From Ameyamaea chiangmaiensis (lineage in GTDB: Bacteria > Pseudomonadota > Alphaproteobacteria > Acetobacterales > Acetobacteraceae), in the NCBI RefSeq assembly GCF_025995235.1, contig NZ_BAPT01000042.1:1-64000 (forward strand): a DNA stretch of 64,000 nt, given 5' to 3'. The notes under the pieces are model-generated. The model was given only the letters and a program-made list of their open reading frames with translations, was not told the origin of the DNA and ran no database searches. Position 1 is the first letter of the stretch. Every line of letters starts with the position of its first letter. Shown piece after piece: positions 34,296-42,264 of this stretch. Position numbers and translations under genes: made by a program.

Positions 34296-34324
34296 TTGCT
34301 CTGCGGCCCAAGTTGTTTCTAAAT
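34296..34324 (+). promoter_or_regulatory. Possible housekeeping promoter of the secreted protein at 34.4 kb
   Basis: TTGCTC (34296-34301) and CTAAAT (34319-34324) are separated by 17 bases, close to TTGACA-N17-TATAAT. The predicted start point would give a leader of about 25 bases before ATG 34357. It lies directly behind the grxD terminator, so the gene should be independently transcribed. Confidence 0.45.
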
Positions 34325-34356
34325 CGCAGCACTTTCAGAGCGGATCGGGAAAAAAC

Positions 34357-34686
34357 ATGGCGCGACGTACGATGCGTAAGGCCACGCTTCTTGTGGCCGG
34401 CTTCGGATTTGCCGGAATGGCCTGCAGTTCACACGCGGCGCATGCCCAGCGCTCTCCCATCACGGATATGGAAGCGAGCCGTCTGACGCTGGATGCTCTG
34501 ACCGCTGTCCCGGTCGAACATCACGTCGCCTATCGTCGCGTGGCCGCACATACGTCGTCGCGCAACGCGGCAACGGTACGCGCGCATGCTATCGCGACGC
34601 ATGGCCGCGCGGAGGTGAGAGAGGTCGTCTATCATCCACACACCGCATCCCACGCGATCAAGCGGAAGACGCGTCATCGCACCTGA
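34357..34686 (+). CDS. Secreted hypothetical protein
   Basis: I recognise no family. The 109-residue product has a basic N terminus (MARRTMRKA), a hydrophobic stretch (LLVAGFGFAGMA) and a likely signal peptidase site after AHA near residue 30. A cysteine at residue 23 gives a poor lipobox (GMAC), so it is probably secreted rather than lipidated. The mature part is small, basic and His/Arg/Ala-rich (several HTSS, RAHAIATH, HPHTASHAI stretches) and ends KRKTRHRT. It stands between two terminators with its own promoter. Envelope or nucleic-acid contact is possible but unsupported. Confidence 0.6.
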   Translation: MARRTMRKATLLVAGFGFAGMACSSHAAHAQRSPITDMEASRLTLDALTAVPVEHHVAYRRVAAHTSSRNAATVRAHAIATHGRAEVREVVYHPHTASHAIKRKTRHRT

Positions 34687-34701
34687 CGGGTCAACGAACC
34701 G

Positions 34702-35088
34702 TCAGATTTCCCGAAAGGCGTCTGCGATTCGTCGCATGGCGCCTTTTTTGTCGACCGTCACCACATCGAAGCGCACGCTTCCGATGGTCTCGACCTCGTG
34801 TTGTGCAAGCCAGTGACGCGCCGCTTCGACCAGGCGCGCCTGTTGCGCGGGACCAAGGGCGAACGCGGCCTCCTCAGCGCTTTGACGCGCCTTGACCTCG
34901 ATGAAGGCCAGCGTCGTGCCATACGTGGCGATGATGTCGATCTCGCCGCCCGCCATACGGACGCGGCGGTCCAGGATCGTCCACCCCTCCCTTGCCAGGG
35001 CGTTGGCCACACGCTCTTCGGCGCGGGCGCCACGACGATAGGCGAGAGCCCCTCGCGCCGGGCGATCGAGACGTGTGAAGCGGGACAC
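34702..35088 (-). CDS. yraN: YraN/UPF0102-family nuclease-like protein
   Basis: The 128-residue protein belongs to UPF0102, an uncharacterised family with a restriction-endonuclease-like fold. The core motif is MAGGEIDIIATYGTTLAFIEVKAR, giving the Asp and Glu-x-Lys residues of that nuclease fold. An N-terminal GARAEERVANALAREGW helix is also typical. The start is GTG 35088 with an AAGG ribosome site. In many bacteria yraN lies near rsmI and lpoA; here it is alone between a secreted protein and cls. Its 3' end carries a terminator for the opposite strand. The function is not established. Confidence 0.88.
   Translation of the reverse strand: MSRFTRLDRPARGALAYRRGARAEERVANALAREGWTILDRRVRMAGGEIDIIATYGTTLAFIEVKARQSAEEAAFALGPAQQARLVEAARHWLAQHEVETIGSVRFDVVTVDKKGAMRRIADAFREI
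34714..34749 (+). terminator. Terminator of the secreted gene, embedded in the yraN coding end
   Basis: AAAGGCG (34714-34720) pairs with CGCCTTT (34740-34746). An inner stem TGCGA/TCGCA is capped by a TTCG tetraloop, and a seven-base T-run follows. It acts on the plus-strand gene ending at 34686 but lies wholly inside the last 17 codons of the convergent yraN gene, where it encodes KKGAMRRIADAF. Confidence 0.7.
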
Positions 35089-35192
35089 GGAGCCTTTCCC
35101 CCATCTTGTGCTGGCGAACGAGTTTGTATCTCTTGAAGGTTAATGCGGCGTGGACAGTCCCGTCCGCGTGGCTTTCCGCCGAGCACCCGATC

Positions 35193-36605
35193 ATGATTTT
35201 CCACCATGCACTCGACTATCTCATGCTGGCGGGACGGATCGCGCTTGCCGTGGCCGTGACGCTGCATGTGCTGCGGACCAAGCGCGACACGTCGGCCTCT
35301 ATCGGATGGATCGGCATCGCCTGGATGATGCCGATCCTTGGCAGTGGCCTGTACGTGATGTTCGGCGTCAACCGCGTTCGACGTCTGGCCCGTAAGCTGG
35401 TGCGGCATCATCACTGGAACGCCGCCGCCACACCGGGCGAGCACAAATTCAAGGTGGAGGGTTCACTGGCGCCGCTGGCCCTGATGGTCGGCAAGCTGAC
35501 CGAACGGCCGATCCTGCGCGGCAATCTGGTGCGTATGCTGCACGATGGTGATGAGGCCTATCCCCAGATGCTGGCCGCCATCGGAGAGGCACGGACATCG
35601 GTCCTGTTGTGTTCCTATATTTTTCGTGGCGACGCGATCGGGCAACAGTTCGTCGATGCGTTGATCGCGGCGCACCGGCGTGGGGTCATGGTGCGCGTTC
35701 TGGTCGACGGGATCGGGTCTGGGTATCTGCGCTGTCCCGTCGCGCGCGCGCTGGGCGCGGGTGGGGTGCCCTGCGGGCGGTTCATGCATTCCGTGTGGCC
35801 ATGGCGCATGCCCTTCATCAACCTGCGTAATCACCGGAAAATTCTGGTGGTCGACGGGATGCTGGGTTTCATGGGCGGCCTGAATATCGGCCAGGAGAAT
35901 GTTCTGCGTCTAAAAACGCATGAACCGGTCGCCGACACCCATTTCAGGCTCGAAGGGCCCGTCGTCCGGCAATTGACCGAGGCTTTCGTTCGCGACTGGT
36001 CTTTTACGAAGGCCGAAGACCTCAGCGGGGAGGCGATCTATCCCGCCCTGACCCCGCGCGGTGAAGCGCCTGCTCGTATCGTGACTGCCGGGCCCGATGC
36101 CGATCTGGAAAAAATCGAATACGCGATGCTGCAGGCGATCTCCCTGTCGCGGCGTTCGGTGCGCCTGATGACGCCGTATTTCCTGCCTGATGATCGTTTC
36201 ACGACAGAACTGGCACTGGCGTCGATGCGTGGGGTGGAGGTCGATATCGTCGTCCCCGCGCGCAGCAACCACGTCGTCATCGACTGGGCCCGCGATGCCG
36301 GGTTCAAGCCACTGCTGGATGCCGGGTGCCGCGTGTGGCTCGCGCGGGCGCCGTTCAACCATTCGAAACTGATGTGCGTCGATCGCGAGTGGAGTTTTGT
36401 CGGTAGCTCAAACCTGGACATTCGCAGCCTGCGCCTGAATTTCGAGATCAATCTCGAAGTGTACGACGAGGCGCAGACCCAGCGGATCGACGGGTTCATT
36501 TGCGAGCATCGGCACAAGCGCCTGACGCACCACGACCTCGACAATCGTTCGACCCTGGTCAAGCTCCGCGACGCGAGCGCGCGCCTTATGCAGCCCTATT
36601 TGTGA
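35193..36605 (+). CDS. cls: Cardiolipin synthase
   Basis: The 470-residue membrane enzyme condenses two phosphatidylglycerols into cardiolipin. Two N-terminal transmembrane helices (residues about 8-27 and 36-57, with SIGWIGIAWMMPILGSGLY) are followed by two phospholipase D domains. Each domain has an HxKx4D motif: HRKILVVD and HSKLMCVD, with the NxxS-like glycine-serine stretches after each. I start at ATG 35193 because the upstream part of the frame lacks homology. Its 3' end overlaps the convergent EEP-family gene by ten bases. Such cls-EEP pairs also occur in other bacteria. Confidence 0.92.
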   Translation: MIFHHALDYLMLAGRIALAVAVTLHVLRTKRDTSASIGWIGIAWMMPILGSGLYVMFGVNRVRRLARKLVRHHHWNAAATPGEHKFKVEGSLAPLALMVGKLTERPILRGNLVRMLHDGDEAYPQMLAAIGEARTSVLLCSYIFRGDAIGQQFVDALIAAHRRGVMVRVLVDGIGSGYLRCPVARALGAGGVPCGRFMHSVWPWRMPFINLRNHRKILVVDGMLGFMGGLNIGQENVLRLKTHEPVADTHFRLEGPVVRQLTEAFVRDWSFTKAEDLSGEAIYPALTPRGEAPARIVTAGPDADLEKIEYAMLQAISLSRRSVRLMTPYFLPDDRFTTELALASMRGVEVDIVVPARSNHVVIDWARDAGFKPLLDAGCRVWLARAPFNHSKLMCVDREWSFVGSSNLDIRSLRLNFEINLEVYDEAQTQRIDGFICEHRHKRLTHHDLDNRSTLVKLRDASARLMQPYL

Positions 36606-37258
36606 AGGCGCAGGATAACGGAAATCGGGAGATGATCGGAGGCGAAACGCTGCAGCACGTGCCGCTCGACGCAATCCAGACCGCGCGTCAGGCAACGATC
36701 GAGCCGGATCGGTACGACGTCCGCCATGCGATGTGTGGGCGAGCGCGGGCCTGAGTCGCGAAAGCCCGGGACCAGTGCCGGGCCGACCAGGTTGAAATCG
36801 CCCAGGACCGCGGCATTGACCGGCAGGAGCTGAGCGATCCAGCGCAGTTGTCGCCGATTCAGGACCTGACCATGCGACAGATGGACGTTGGCGACGGCAA
36901 AGCGCCCGCAATCGACGATCTGCGCGACCCGCCGGACGATCGTCCCGGAGGGCAGGGCGCAGGTGACGGGTGGTCGGACGAAGGGCTCGGGGCTCCAGCA
37001 GGCGACACCATGGATACGACCGGGCAGAGGGCTGCGCGCGTAATGGCCGCCGACCAGATCCTGGAGGCGGTCGATGTCGGTCGTTGCCTCCTGCATCAGC
37101 AACAGGTCCGGACGTTCGTCGGTGATCAGGCTGGCGACGTCGTGGGCCGTGGCGCCCGTCCGCCGCAGCAGGTTCCAACTGATGATGTGAAATCCCGTCT
37201 GGCGATTGACCGTACGGCCCGGAGAGCGCGGGCGAAGGCCGCTGGACAGAGGATTCAT
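36596..37258 (-). CDS. Endonuclease/exonuclease/phosphatase (EEP) family protein
   Basis: The 220-residue protein has the EEP fold motifs: SWNLLRR near residue 28, LLLMQEATTD with the metal-binding Glu, VANVHLSHG, AVLGDFNLVG with the DxN pair and the terminal FASDHLPISV. Substrates of the superfamily range from DNA to inositol phosphates and phospholipids, so the exact activity cannot be told. No signal peptide is clear. Its convergent overlap with cls hints at a membrane lipid link but is not proof. A 58-base gap separates it from the permease gene upstream on the same strand. Confidence 0.82.
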   Translation of the reverse strand: MNPLSSGLRPRSPGRTVNRQTGFHIISWNLLRRTGATAHDVASLITDERPDLLLMQEATTDIDRLQDLVGGHYARSPLPGRIHGVACWSPEPFVRPPVTCALPSGTIVRRVAQIVDCGRFAVANVHLSHGQVLNRRQLRWIAQLLPVNAAVLGDFNLVGPALVPGFRDSGPRSPTHRMADVVPIRLDRCLTRGLDCVERHVLQRFASDHLPISVILRLHK

Positions 37259-37316
37259 GAGAGGGATTGCATGGTCTGGACAGCGGTTGTGTCAAGACCT
37301 TCGCCGGCATGGCTGG

Positions 37317-38363
37317 TCATCGGCGTGCCCCCACGGCGGTACGATGGGCCGCGAACTCGCTGATCAGCGTATAACCGAGCCCTAGCAGGACCGGACCGAG
37401 AAAGATCCCAAGTCCGCCGAATGCGACGACACCGCCCAGCACGCCCAACACGGTCAGCAGATACGGAAGCTGGGCGCCGCGTGCGATGAACATCGGCCGG
37501 ATAATATGATCGGCGCCGGAGATGGCGACGACACCGAACAGGGCCAGAAGGATACCCTTGACCAGGTGGTGCGTGGCGACCAGCCAGATCGCTGCGGGGG
37601 CCCAGACGATTGGCGCGCCGATCGGCAGGACCGACAGGAACGCCGCCAACGCGCCGAGCAACACGGCGCCGGGAAAGCCAGCCAGCGCCAGAGCGAGGCC
37701 TGTCAACAGTCCCTGGACGATCGCGGTGCCCAGAATACCGTAGACCGTGCCTTTGACCGTGCTGCTGATCAGGCGGAGCAGCCGGTCGCCGTAGGGGCCC
37801 GCGATACGGCGGATCACGGCAGCCGACGTCGCGCCGAGCCCGTCACCGCTCAGCCAGAAGAAGAACGCGATAAACAGCGCCATGACGAGGTGCAGAGCAC
37901 CGTTGGCCACCTGCATGAGAATGACGAGGCCCGAACGCGCGATCCGGCCGGCGTAGGGCTCCATCGTCTGCCCCAGGGCCCCGAGATCATTGCCCCAGCG
38001 TGTCCAGTGCGTTTCGATCGCATGGCCCAGAAGCGGCATATGGGCAATTCGGTCGGGCAGGGGCGGCAGACGAAGGTCCTGGCTGAACAGGGCCGACACG
38101 GTCTCGATCGTGTCGGGTGCGTCGGCGATGGCCGCCGACGTGATCAGCACCAGCGGCAGCACGATTCCCAAGGCACAGATCACCGTCAGGATCAGCGCGG
38201 CGACGACGGGGCGGACGCGTTTGCGCAGGGCGGTGAAGACCGGCCAGGTGACGAAGCTCAGGATCGCCGCCCACAGGATGGCGGACACGAAGGGACTGAG
38301 AACCAGAAAACACCCGTAGGCGACAGCGCCGATCAGGATGCCCATCATGATGCGTTCGATCAT
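37317..38363 (-). CDS. AI-2E family transporter (PerM/TqsA-like permease)
   Basis: From ATG 38363 the protein has 348 residues and about seven to eight transmembrane helices. An N-terminal pair (MMGILIGAVAYGCFLVLSPF; ILWAAILSFVTWPVF) precedes a cytoplasmic or periplasmic stretch, then FIAFFFWLSGDG, GTVYGILGTAIVQGLLTGLAL, the hallmark FPGAVLLGALAAFLSVLPIGAP and a PYLLTVLGVLGGVVAFGGLGIFLGP C-terminal half. The family includes the AI-2 exporter TqsA and sodium-proton antiporters; the substrate here is not known. It is divergent from sseA with a 183-base intergenic region. Confidence 0.88.
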   Translation of the reverse strand: MIERIMMGILIGAVAYGCFLVLSPFVSAILWAAILSFVTWPVFTALRKRVRPVVAALILTVICALGIVLPLVLITSAAIADAPDTIETVSALFSQDLRLPPLPDRIAHMPLLGHAIETHWTRWGNDLGALGQTMEPYAGRIARSGLVILMQVANGALHLVMALFIAFFFWLSGDGLGATSAAVIRRIAGPYGDRLLRLISSTVKGTVYGILGTAIVQGLLTGLALALAGFPGAVLLGALAAFLSVLPIGAPIVWAPAAIWLVATHHLVKGILLALFGVVAISGADHIIRPMFIARGAQLPYLLTVLGVLGGVVAFGGLGIFLGPVLLGLGYTLISEFAAHRTAVGARR

Positions 38364-38546
38364 GATACGAAGACGGCCATGGGGTCTGACGGGGTGGGGA
38401 CGTCGATCATGGTGACACCCTGCCACGCGGAACGACTTTGCGCGACCGCGCCGTGGGGGCGGCCCGACGTGCCCCGATCGCTCTGGCGCGTGACCGGATA
38501 GGGTGCGATGCTCGGCGCCCCACGGTGAACAGCAAGACAGTATGCG

Positions 38547-39401
38547 ATGATGAACGCCCCCCTGATATCAGCCGAGTCCCTGAAACGCTGCCTCGCCGAG
38601 TCCGATCTCGTCGTCGTGGATGCCACGACGCTTTTGCCCGGCGAGAGTTTCGACCCTGCCGCCGCGTTCGAGGCCGCGCATATCCCCGGGGCCCGGCGCT
38701 TCGAGGTCGACGGGTTTTCCGATCCGGACACGGCGCTGCCTCATATGGTGCCCTCGCAAGGCCGCTTTGCGCGCGCGTTCGCGGCCCTCGGCGTCACGAA
38801 CGCGAGCCGGGTCGTGGTGTACGACCAGACGGGTGTTGCCTCCGCCAGCCGTGCCTGGTGGTTGATGCGTCTGTTCGGTCACGATGCGGTTCAGGTGCTC
38901 GACGGCGGATTTCCGGCATGGCAGACCGCTGGGGGGGAGACCGAGAGTGGCCCGCCGCCCACGGCGACGAAGGGTCACTACGTTGCCGCGCCGCGTTTCC
39001 ACCGGCTGGCCGGTATGGGCGATATGCTCGGTTATGTCCGCGATGGGTCGGCAACGATTCTGGATGCTCGGGGGCTGGCGCGTTTCACCGCCGACGTGGC
39101 CGAGCCGCGTCCGGGCGTGCGCGGCGGCCATATGCCGGGCGCGCGTTGTGTCCCCTATCAGACCGTTCTGGATGCGCATCAGTGTTTCCGGAGCCCGGAC
39201 GAGTTGCGCGCCCTGTTTGGCGAAAAGGGCGTTCGTGAGGATCGACCGGTGGTCACGACCTGCGGTTCGGGCCTAACGGCCTCTGTTCTGGCGCTGGCCC
39301 TCGAGCTTGCAGGCTTCGATCATGCCGCACTGTATGACGGGTCGTGGGCGGAGTGGGGCAGCGCCACGGACACGCCGGTCGAGACGGGAGGCGCGGCATG
39401 A
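38547..39401 (+). CDS. sseA: 3-mercaptopyruvate sulfurtransferase (two rhodanese domains)
   Basis: The 284-residue protein has two rhodanese domains, an inactive N-terminal one (residues about 8-135) and a catalytic C-terminal one with the CGSGLTA loop at 239-245 (Cys239). That loop sequence, CGSG[VL]TA, is typical of mercaptopyruvate rather than thiosulfate sulfurtransferases. It moves sulfur from 3-mercaptopyruvate to thiols or cyanide. It starts at ATG 38547 or the next codon, also ATG. It overlaps metC by four bases, so sulfur amino-acid degradation genes are coupled. Confidence 0.93.
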   Translation: MMNAPLISAESLKRCLAESDLVVVDATTLLPGESFDPAAAFEAAHIPGARRFEVDGFSDPDTALPHMVPSQGRFARAFAALGVTNASRVVVYDQTGVASASRAWWLMRLFGHDAVQVLDGGFPAWQTAGGETESGPPPTATKGHYVAAPRFHRLAGMGDMLGYVRDGSATILDARGLARFTADVAEPRPGVRGGHMPGARCVPYQTVLDAHQCFRSPDELRALFGEKGVREDRPVVTTCGSGLTASVLALALELAGFDHAALYDGSWAEWGSATDTPVETGGAA

Positions 39402-40633
39402 GCGCGGCGGACGATCCGGACGCGCGGGCCGTCTCGTCCGGCTGGTCCGCCCTGGCCACGCGTCTGGTTCAGGCCGGTCGCCCGGAAACGCTGGATGAGG
39501 CCGGCAGTCTGGTCAATGCGCCGGTCAGCCGGGGATCGACCATCCTGTTTCCATCCATCGACGCCATGCAGTCGACCGGCCGACGGAAATACGATCACGT
39601 GCCGATCTATGGGGCGATGGGGTCGGACAGCCAGCATCGTCTCGAAGACGCGATTGCGGCGGTCGAGGGTGGCACGCACGCGCAGGTCGTCTCGTCCGGT
39701 CTGGCGGCCTGCACTACGGCGCTGCTGACGTTTCTTTCAGCGGGCGATCACTGCCTGATCCCGGACAGTGTCTACGGCCCGACCCGCCGTTTCGCGTCCA
39801 CGATGCTGCGTCGCCTTGGGATCGAGACGAGCTACTACCCCCCGCTTGCCACCGGCGAGGAGATACGGTTGCTGCTGCGTCCCAACACGACGGTCGTCTT
39901 TGCCGAAAGCCCCGGCAGCCACACGTTCGAGGTGCAGGACGTGCCGATGCTCGCCAATCTTGCGCATGAGCATAGGGCCTTGCTGCTGCTGGACAATACG
40001 TGGGGCATCGGGGCGTTCCAGCCGTTCGCCCATGGCGTCGACGTCTCGATCCAGGCATTGACCAAGTATCCCGCGGGTCACTCCGACGCCATCATCGGCG
40101 CGATTACGGTTGCGCAGGAACCTCTGTGGCACCGGCTGCGCGACAGCGCCATCCAGTTGGGCCAGCTGGCCGGCCCAGACGAGTGCTGGCTGACGCTGCG
40201 TGGTCTGCGGACCATGGGCGTGCGCCTGGAGCGTCAGTCGCGCAGCGCCTTGACCGTCGCGCGGTGGCTGACGACGCGACCCGAAGTCGCGCGCGTGCTG
40301 CATCCGGCCCTGCCGGACTGTCCAGGGCACGCGATATGGCAACGTGATTTTACAGCCGCGAGCGCGCTGTTCGGTGTCGTGCTGCGCCCGGACTACGGCG
40401 CGCGTGCGATGGGGGACATGATCGACGCCCTGGCAATGTTCGGCCTGGGGGCTTCGTGGGGCGGCTATGAAAGTCTCGTGCTGCCGACCACGGACGGCAT
40501 CGTGCGCTCGACCGCGGGCTCCGGGCTCGAGGGGCCCGCGTTTCGCCTCCATATTGGACTGGAGGATCCGGCCGACCTGATCGACGATCTCAAAGGTGGA
40601 TTCGCGGTCCTGCAGGAATCCAGTCTGGGCTGA
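39398..40633 (+). CDS. metC: Cystathionine beta-lyase
   Basis: MetC is a PLP enzyme that splits cystathionine to homocysteine, pyruvate and ammonia in methionine synthesis. The 411-residue protein has the Cys/Met-metabolism PLP motif with Lys223 in ALTKYPAGHSD, plus GLAACTTALL, DNTWGIGAFQP and the C-terminal GLGASWGGYESL and FRLHIGLEDP motifs. The GASWGGYESL and short N terminus favour the beta-lyase over the gamma-synthase type. Its start overlaps sseA by four bases (ATGA). It ends six bases before the convergent comM stop. Confidence 0.92.
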   Translation: MSAADDPDARAVSSGWSALATRLVQAGRPETLDEAGSLVNAPVSRGSTILFPSIDAMQSTGRRKYDHVPIYGAMGSDSQHRLEDAIAAVEGGTHAQVVSSGLAACTTALLTFLSAGDHCLIPDSVYGPTRRFASTMLRRLGIETSYYPPLATGEEIRLLLRPNTTVVFAESPGSHTFEVQDVPMLANLAHEHRALLLLDNTWGIGAFQPFAHGVDVSIQALTKYPAGHSDAIIGAITVAQEPLWHRLRDSAIQLGQLAGPDECWLTLRGLRTMGVRLERQSRSALTVARWLTTRPEVARVLHPALPDCPGHAIWQRDFTAASALFGVVLRPDYGARAMGDMIDALAMFGLGASWGGYESLVLPTTDGIVRSTAGSGLEGPAFRLHIGLEDPADLIDDLKGGFAVLQESSLG

Positions 40634-40638
40634 TACCC

Positions 40639-42138
40639 TTACGCGGAGCGGGTCGAGGCCCGGTGGCGGAAGCTCAGCGCTTCGGCCAGATGGTCGGGGC
40701 GCACCTCCTGACAGGCGGCCAGATCGGCGATCGTGCGCGCGACCCGGAACAGCCGCGTAAAGCCACGGGCCGAGAGACCGAATCGGCCTCCAGCGTCCTC
40801 GGCCAGTGTTCGGGCGGCCGCCGTCATCTCGAAGGAATCGGGCGACGCGTGTGCGTTGCACAGATCGGGGTGCCGGGCATATTGCCGCGCGCGGGCCGCC
40901 TCGACGCGAGCACGCACGAGGGCGCTCGTCTCACCGGGCGGGCTGCGCAGGAACTCGGCCGGTGTGGCGGCCGTGACTGGCACGACGAGATCGAGCCTGT
41001 CCATGAGGGGGCCGGAGATACGCGCCTGATAGTCCGTGCCGCACCGGGTGATCCGGCTGCACTGCCGCTCCGGATCACCCAGATACCCGCAGCGACAGGG
41101 GTTCATGGCCGCCACGAGCTGGAAGCGGGCGGGATAGGTGACGTGCGCTCGGGCGCGCGCGATCGTCATGCGCCCCGTTTCCAGCGGTTGGCGCAACGAC
41201 TCAAGACAGGCGCGCGAGAACTCCGGCAGTTCATCGAGAAACAGGACGCCGTGATGGGCGAGGCTGACGTCCCCGGGTCTTGCCCTGGCACCCCCGCCCA
41301 CCAGCGCCGGAAGCGATGCCGAGTGATGCGGATCACGAAAGCTCGGGCGACGGATCGGGTAGCCATCCGGAAGCGCATTGGCGGCGCTGTGGATGCGCGT
41401 GACCTCGAGCACCTGTGCCGCTGTCAGGTCCGGCAGTATGCCCGGCAGCCGTGCGGCCAGCATGGACTTGCCGGCACCCGGCGGTCCCGACAGCAGCAAC
41501 GAGTGGCCACCCGCGGCTGCAATCTCCAGAGCTCGGCGTGCGACCGCCATGCCGCGCACGTCGCTGAGATCGGGCTGTGGCGGCACGGGCCTGAGGGCTG
41601 GCAGTTCCACGGGCGCCAGCACCTGCGTGCCCCGAAAGTGATTGATCAGCGCCTGAAGATCAGGGGGCGCCAGCACGTCGATGTGCTCGCCCGCCCATCG
41701 TGCCTCGCTGCCCTGTGGCCCGGGACAGATAAGTCCCAGACCGTCCTCGGCCGCGCCGATCGCCGCGGACAGGACGCCGGACACCGGATTGAGCGTGCCG
41801 TCCAGAGACAGTTCGCCGACCGCGGCAAAGCGGCTGCACTGTTCGTGCGACACGACGCCCATGCCGGCAAGCAGAGCCAGCGCGATCGGCAGATCGAAAT
41901 GCGACCCCTCCTTCAACAGATCGGCGGGGACGAGATTGATCAGGATGCGTTTGGGTGGAAGCGCCAGACCCATGGCAGTGAGGGCGGCGCGCACGCGTTC
42001 GCGTGCCTCGCCCACCGCCTTGTCCGCCAGGCCGACGATCAGAAACGCGGGCAGGCCATTGGCGATCTGCACCTCGACACCGACCGGAACGGCGTCGATG
42101 CCCGCGAACGCGAAGCTCTGGACCCGCGTGATGCTCAT
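40639..42138 (-). CDS. comM: ComM/YifB-family magnesium-chelatase-like AAA+ ATPase
   Basis: The 499-residue protein has an N-terminal Lon-protease-like substrate domain (about 1-170, LPAFLIVGLADKAVGEARERVR to SRFAAVGELSLDG), a central AAA+ ATPase with Walker A GPPGAGKS and Walker B GVLFLDELPEF, and a C-terminal Mg-chelatase helical region (SARGFTRLFRVARTIADL). In naturally competent bacteria ComM is a helicase that drives branch migration of incoming DNA. I start at ATG 42138 (MSITRVQSFAFAG), the family N terminus. A 16-base perfect inverted repeat lies in its leader. Confidence 0.93.
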   Translation of the reverse strand: MSITRVQSFAFAGIDAVPVGVEVQIANGLPAFLIVGLADKAVGEARERVRAALTAMGLALPPKRILINLVPADLLKEGSHFDLPIALALLAGMGVVSHEQCSRFAAVGELSLDGTLNPVSGVLSAAIGAAEDGLGLICPGPQGSEARWAGEHIDVLAPPDLQALINHFRGTQVLAPVELPALRPVPPQPDLSDVRGMAVARRALEIAAAGGHSLLLSGPPGAGKSMLAARLPGILPDLTAAQVLEVTRIHSAANALPDGYPIRRPSFRDPHHSASLPALVGGGARARPGDVSLAHHGVLFLDELPEFSRACLESLRQPLETGRMTIARARAHVTYPARFQLVAAMNPCRCGYLGDPERQCSRITRCGTDYQARISGPLMDRLDLVVPVTAATPAEFLRSPPGETSALVRARVEAARARQYARHPDLCNAHASPDSFEMTAAARTLAEDAGGRFGLSARGFTRLFRVARTIADLAACQEVRPDHLAEALSFRHRASTRSA

Positions 42139-42163
42139 GCCGAAAATCGGGTGGTGAGGTGGC

Positions 42164-42255
42164 ACAGCATGATCGTCCTTTCGTCTGTCAGGACGATCAT
42201 GCTGTAAGTTCATTGATGAACGGTTAACATCGACGATCTGTCCGTCAACGTTAAC
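42164..42255. repeat. Cluster of inverted repeats between serA and comM
   Basis: ACAGCATGATCGTCCT (42164-42179) and its exact reverse complement (42190-42205) form a 16-base perfect hairpin with a ten-base loop, 26 bases before the comM start. No T-run follows on the comM strand, so it is not a standard terminator. Next come the palindrome GTTCATTGATGAAC (42208-42221) and two GTTAAC palindromes (42223-42228 and 42250-42255). The whole 126-base serA-comM gap is thus dyad-rich and has lower GC than its surroundings. Confidence 0.8.
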
Positions 42256-42264
42256 GGCCCCGCG

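Noticed and set aside
38364..38546. Riboswitch (SAM type) upstream of sseA-metC
   Set aside because: The 183-base gap is GC-rich but shows none of the conserved SAM-riboswitch core sequences that I can recognise.
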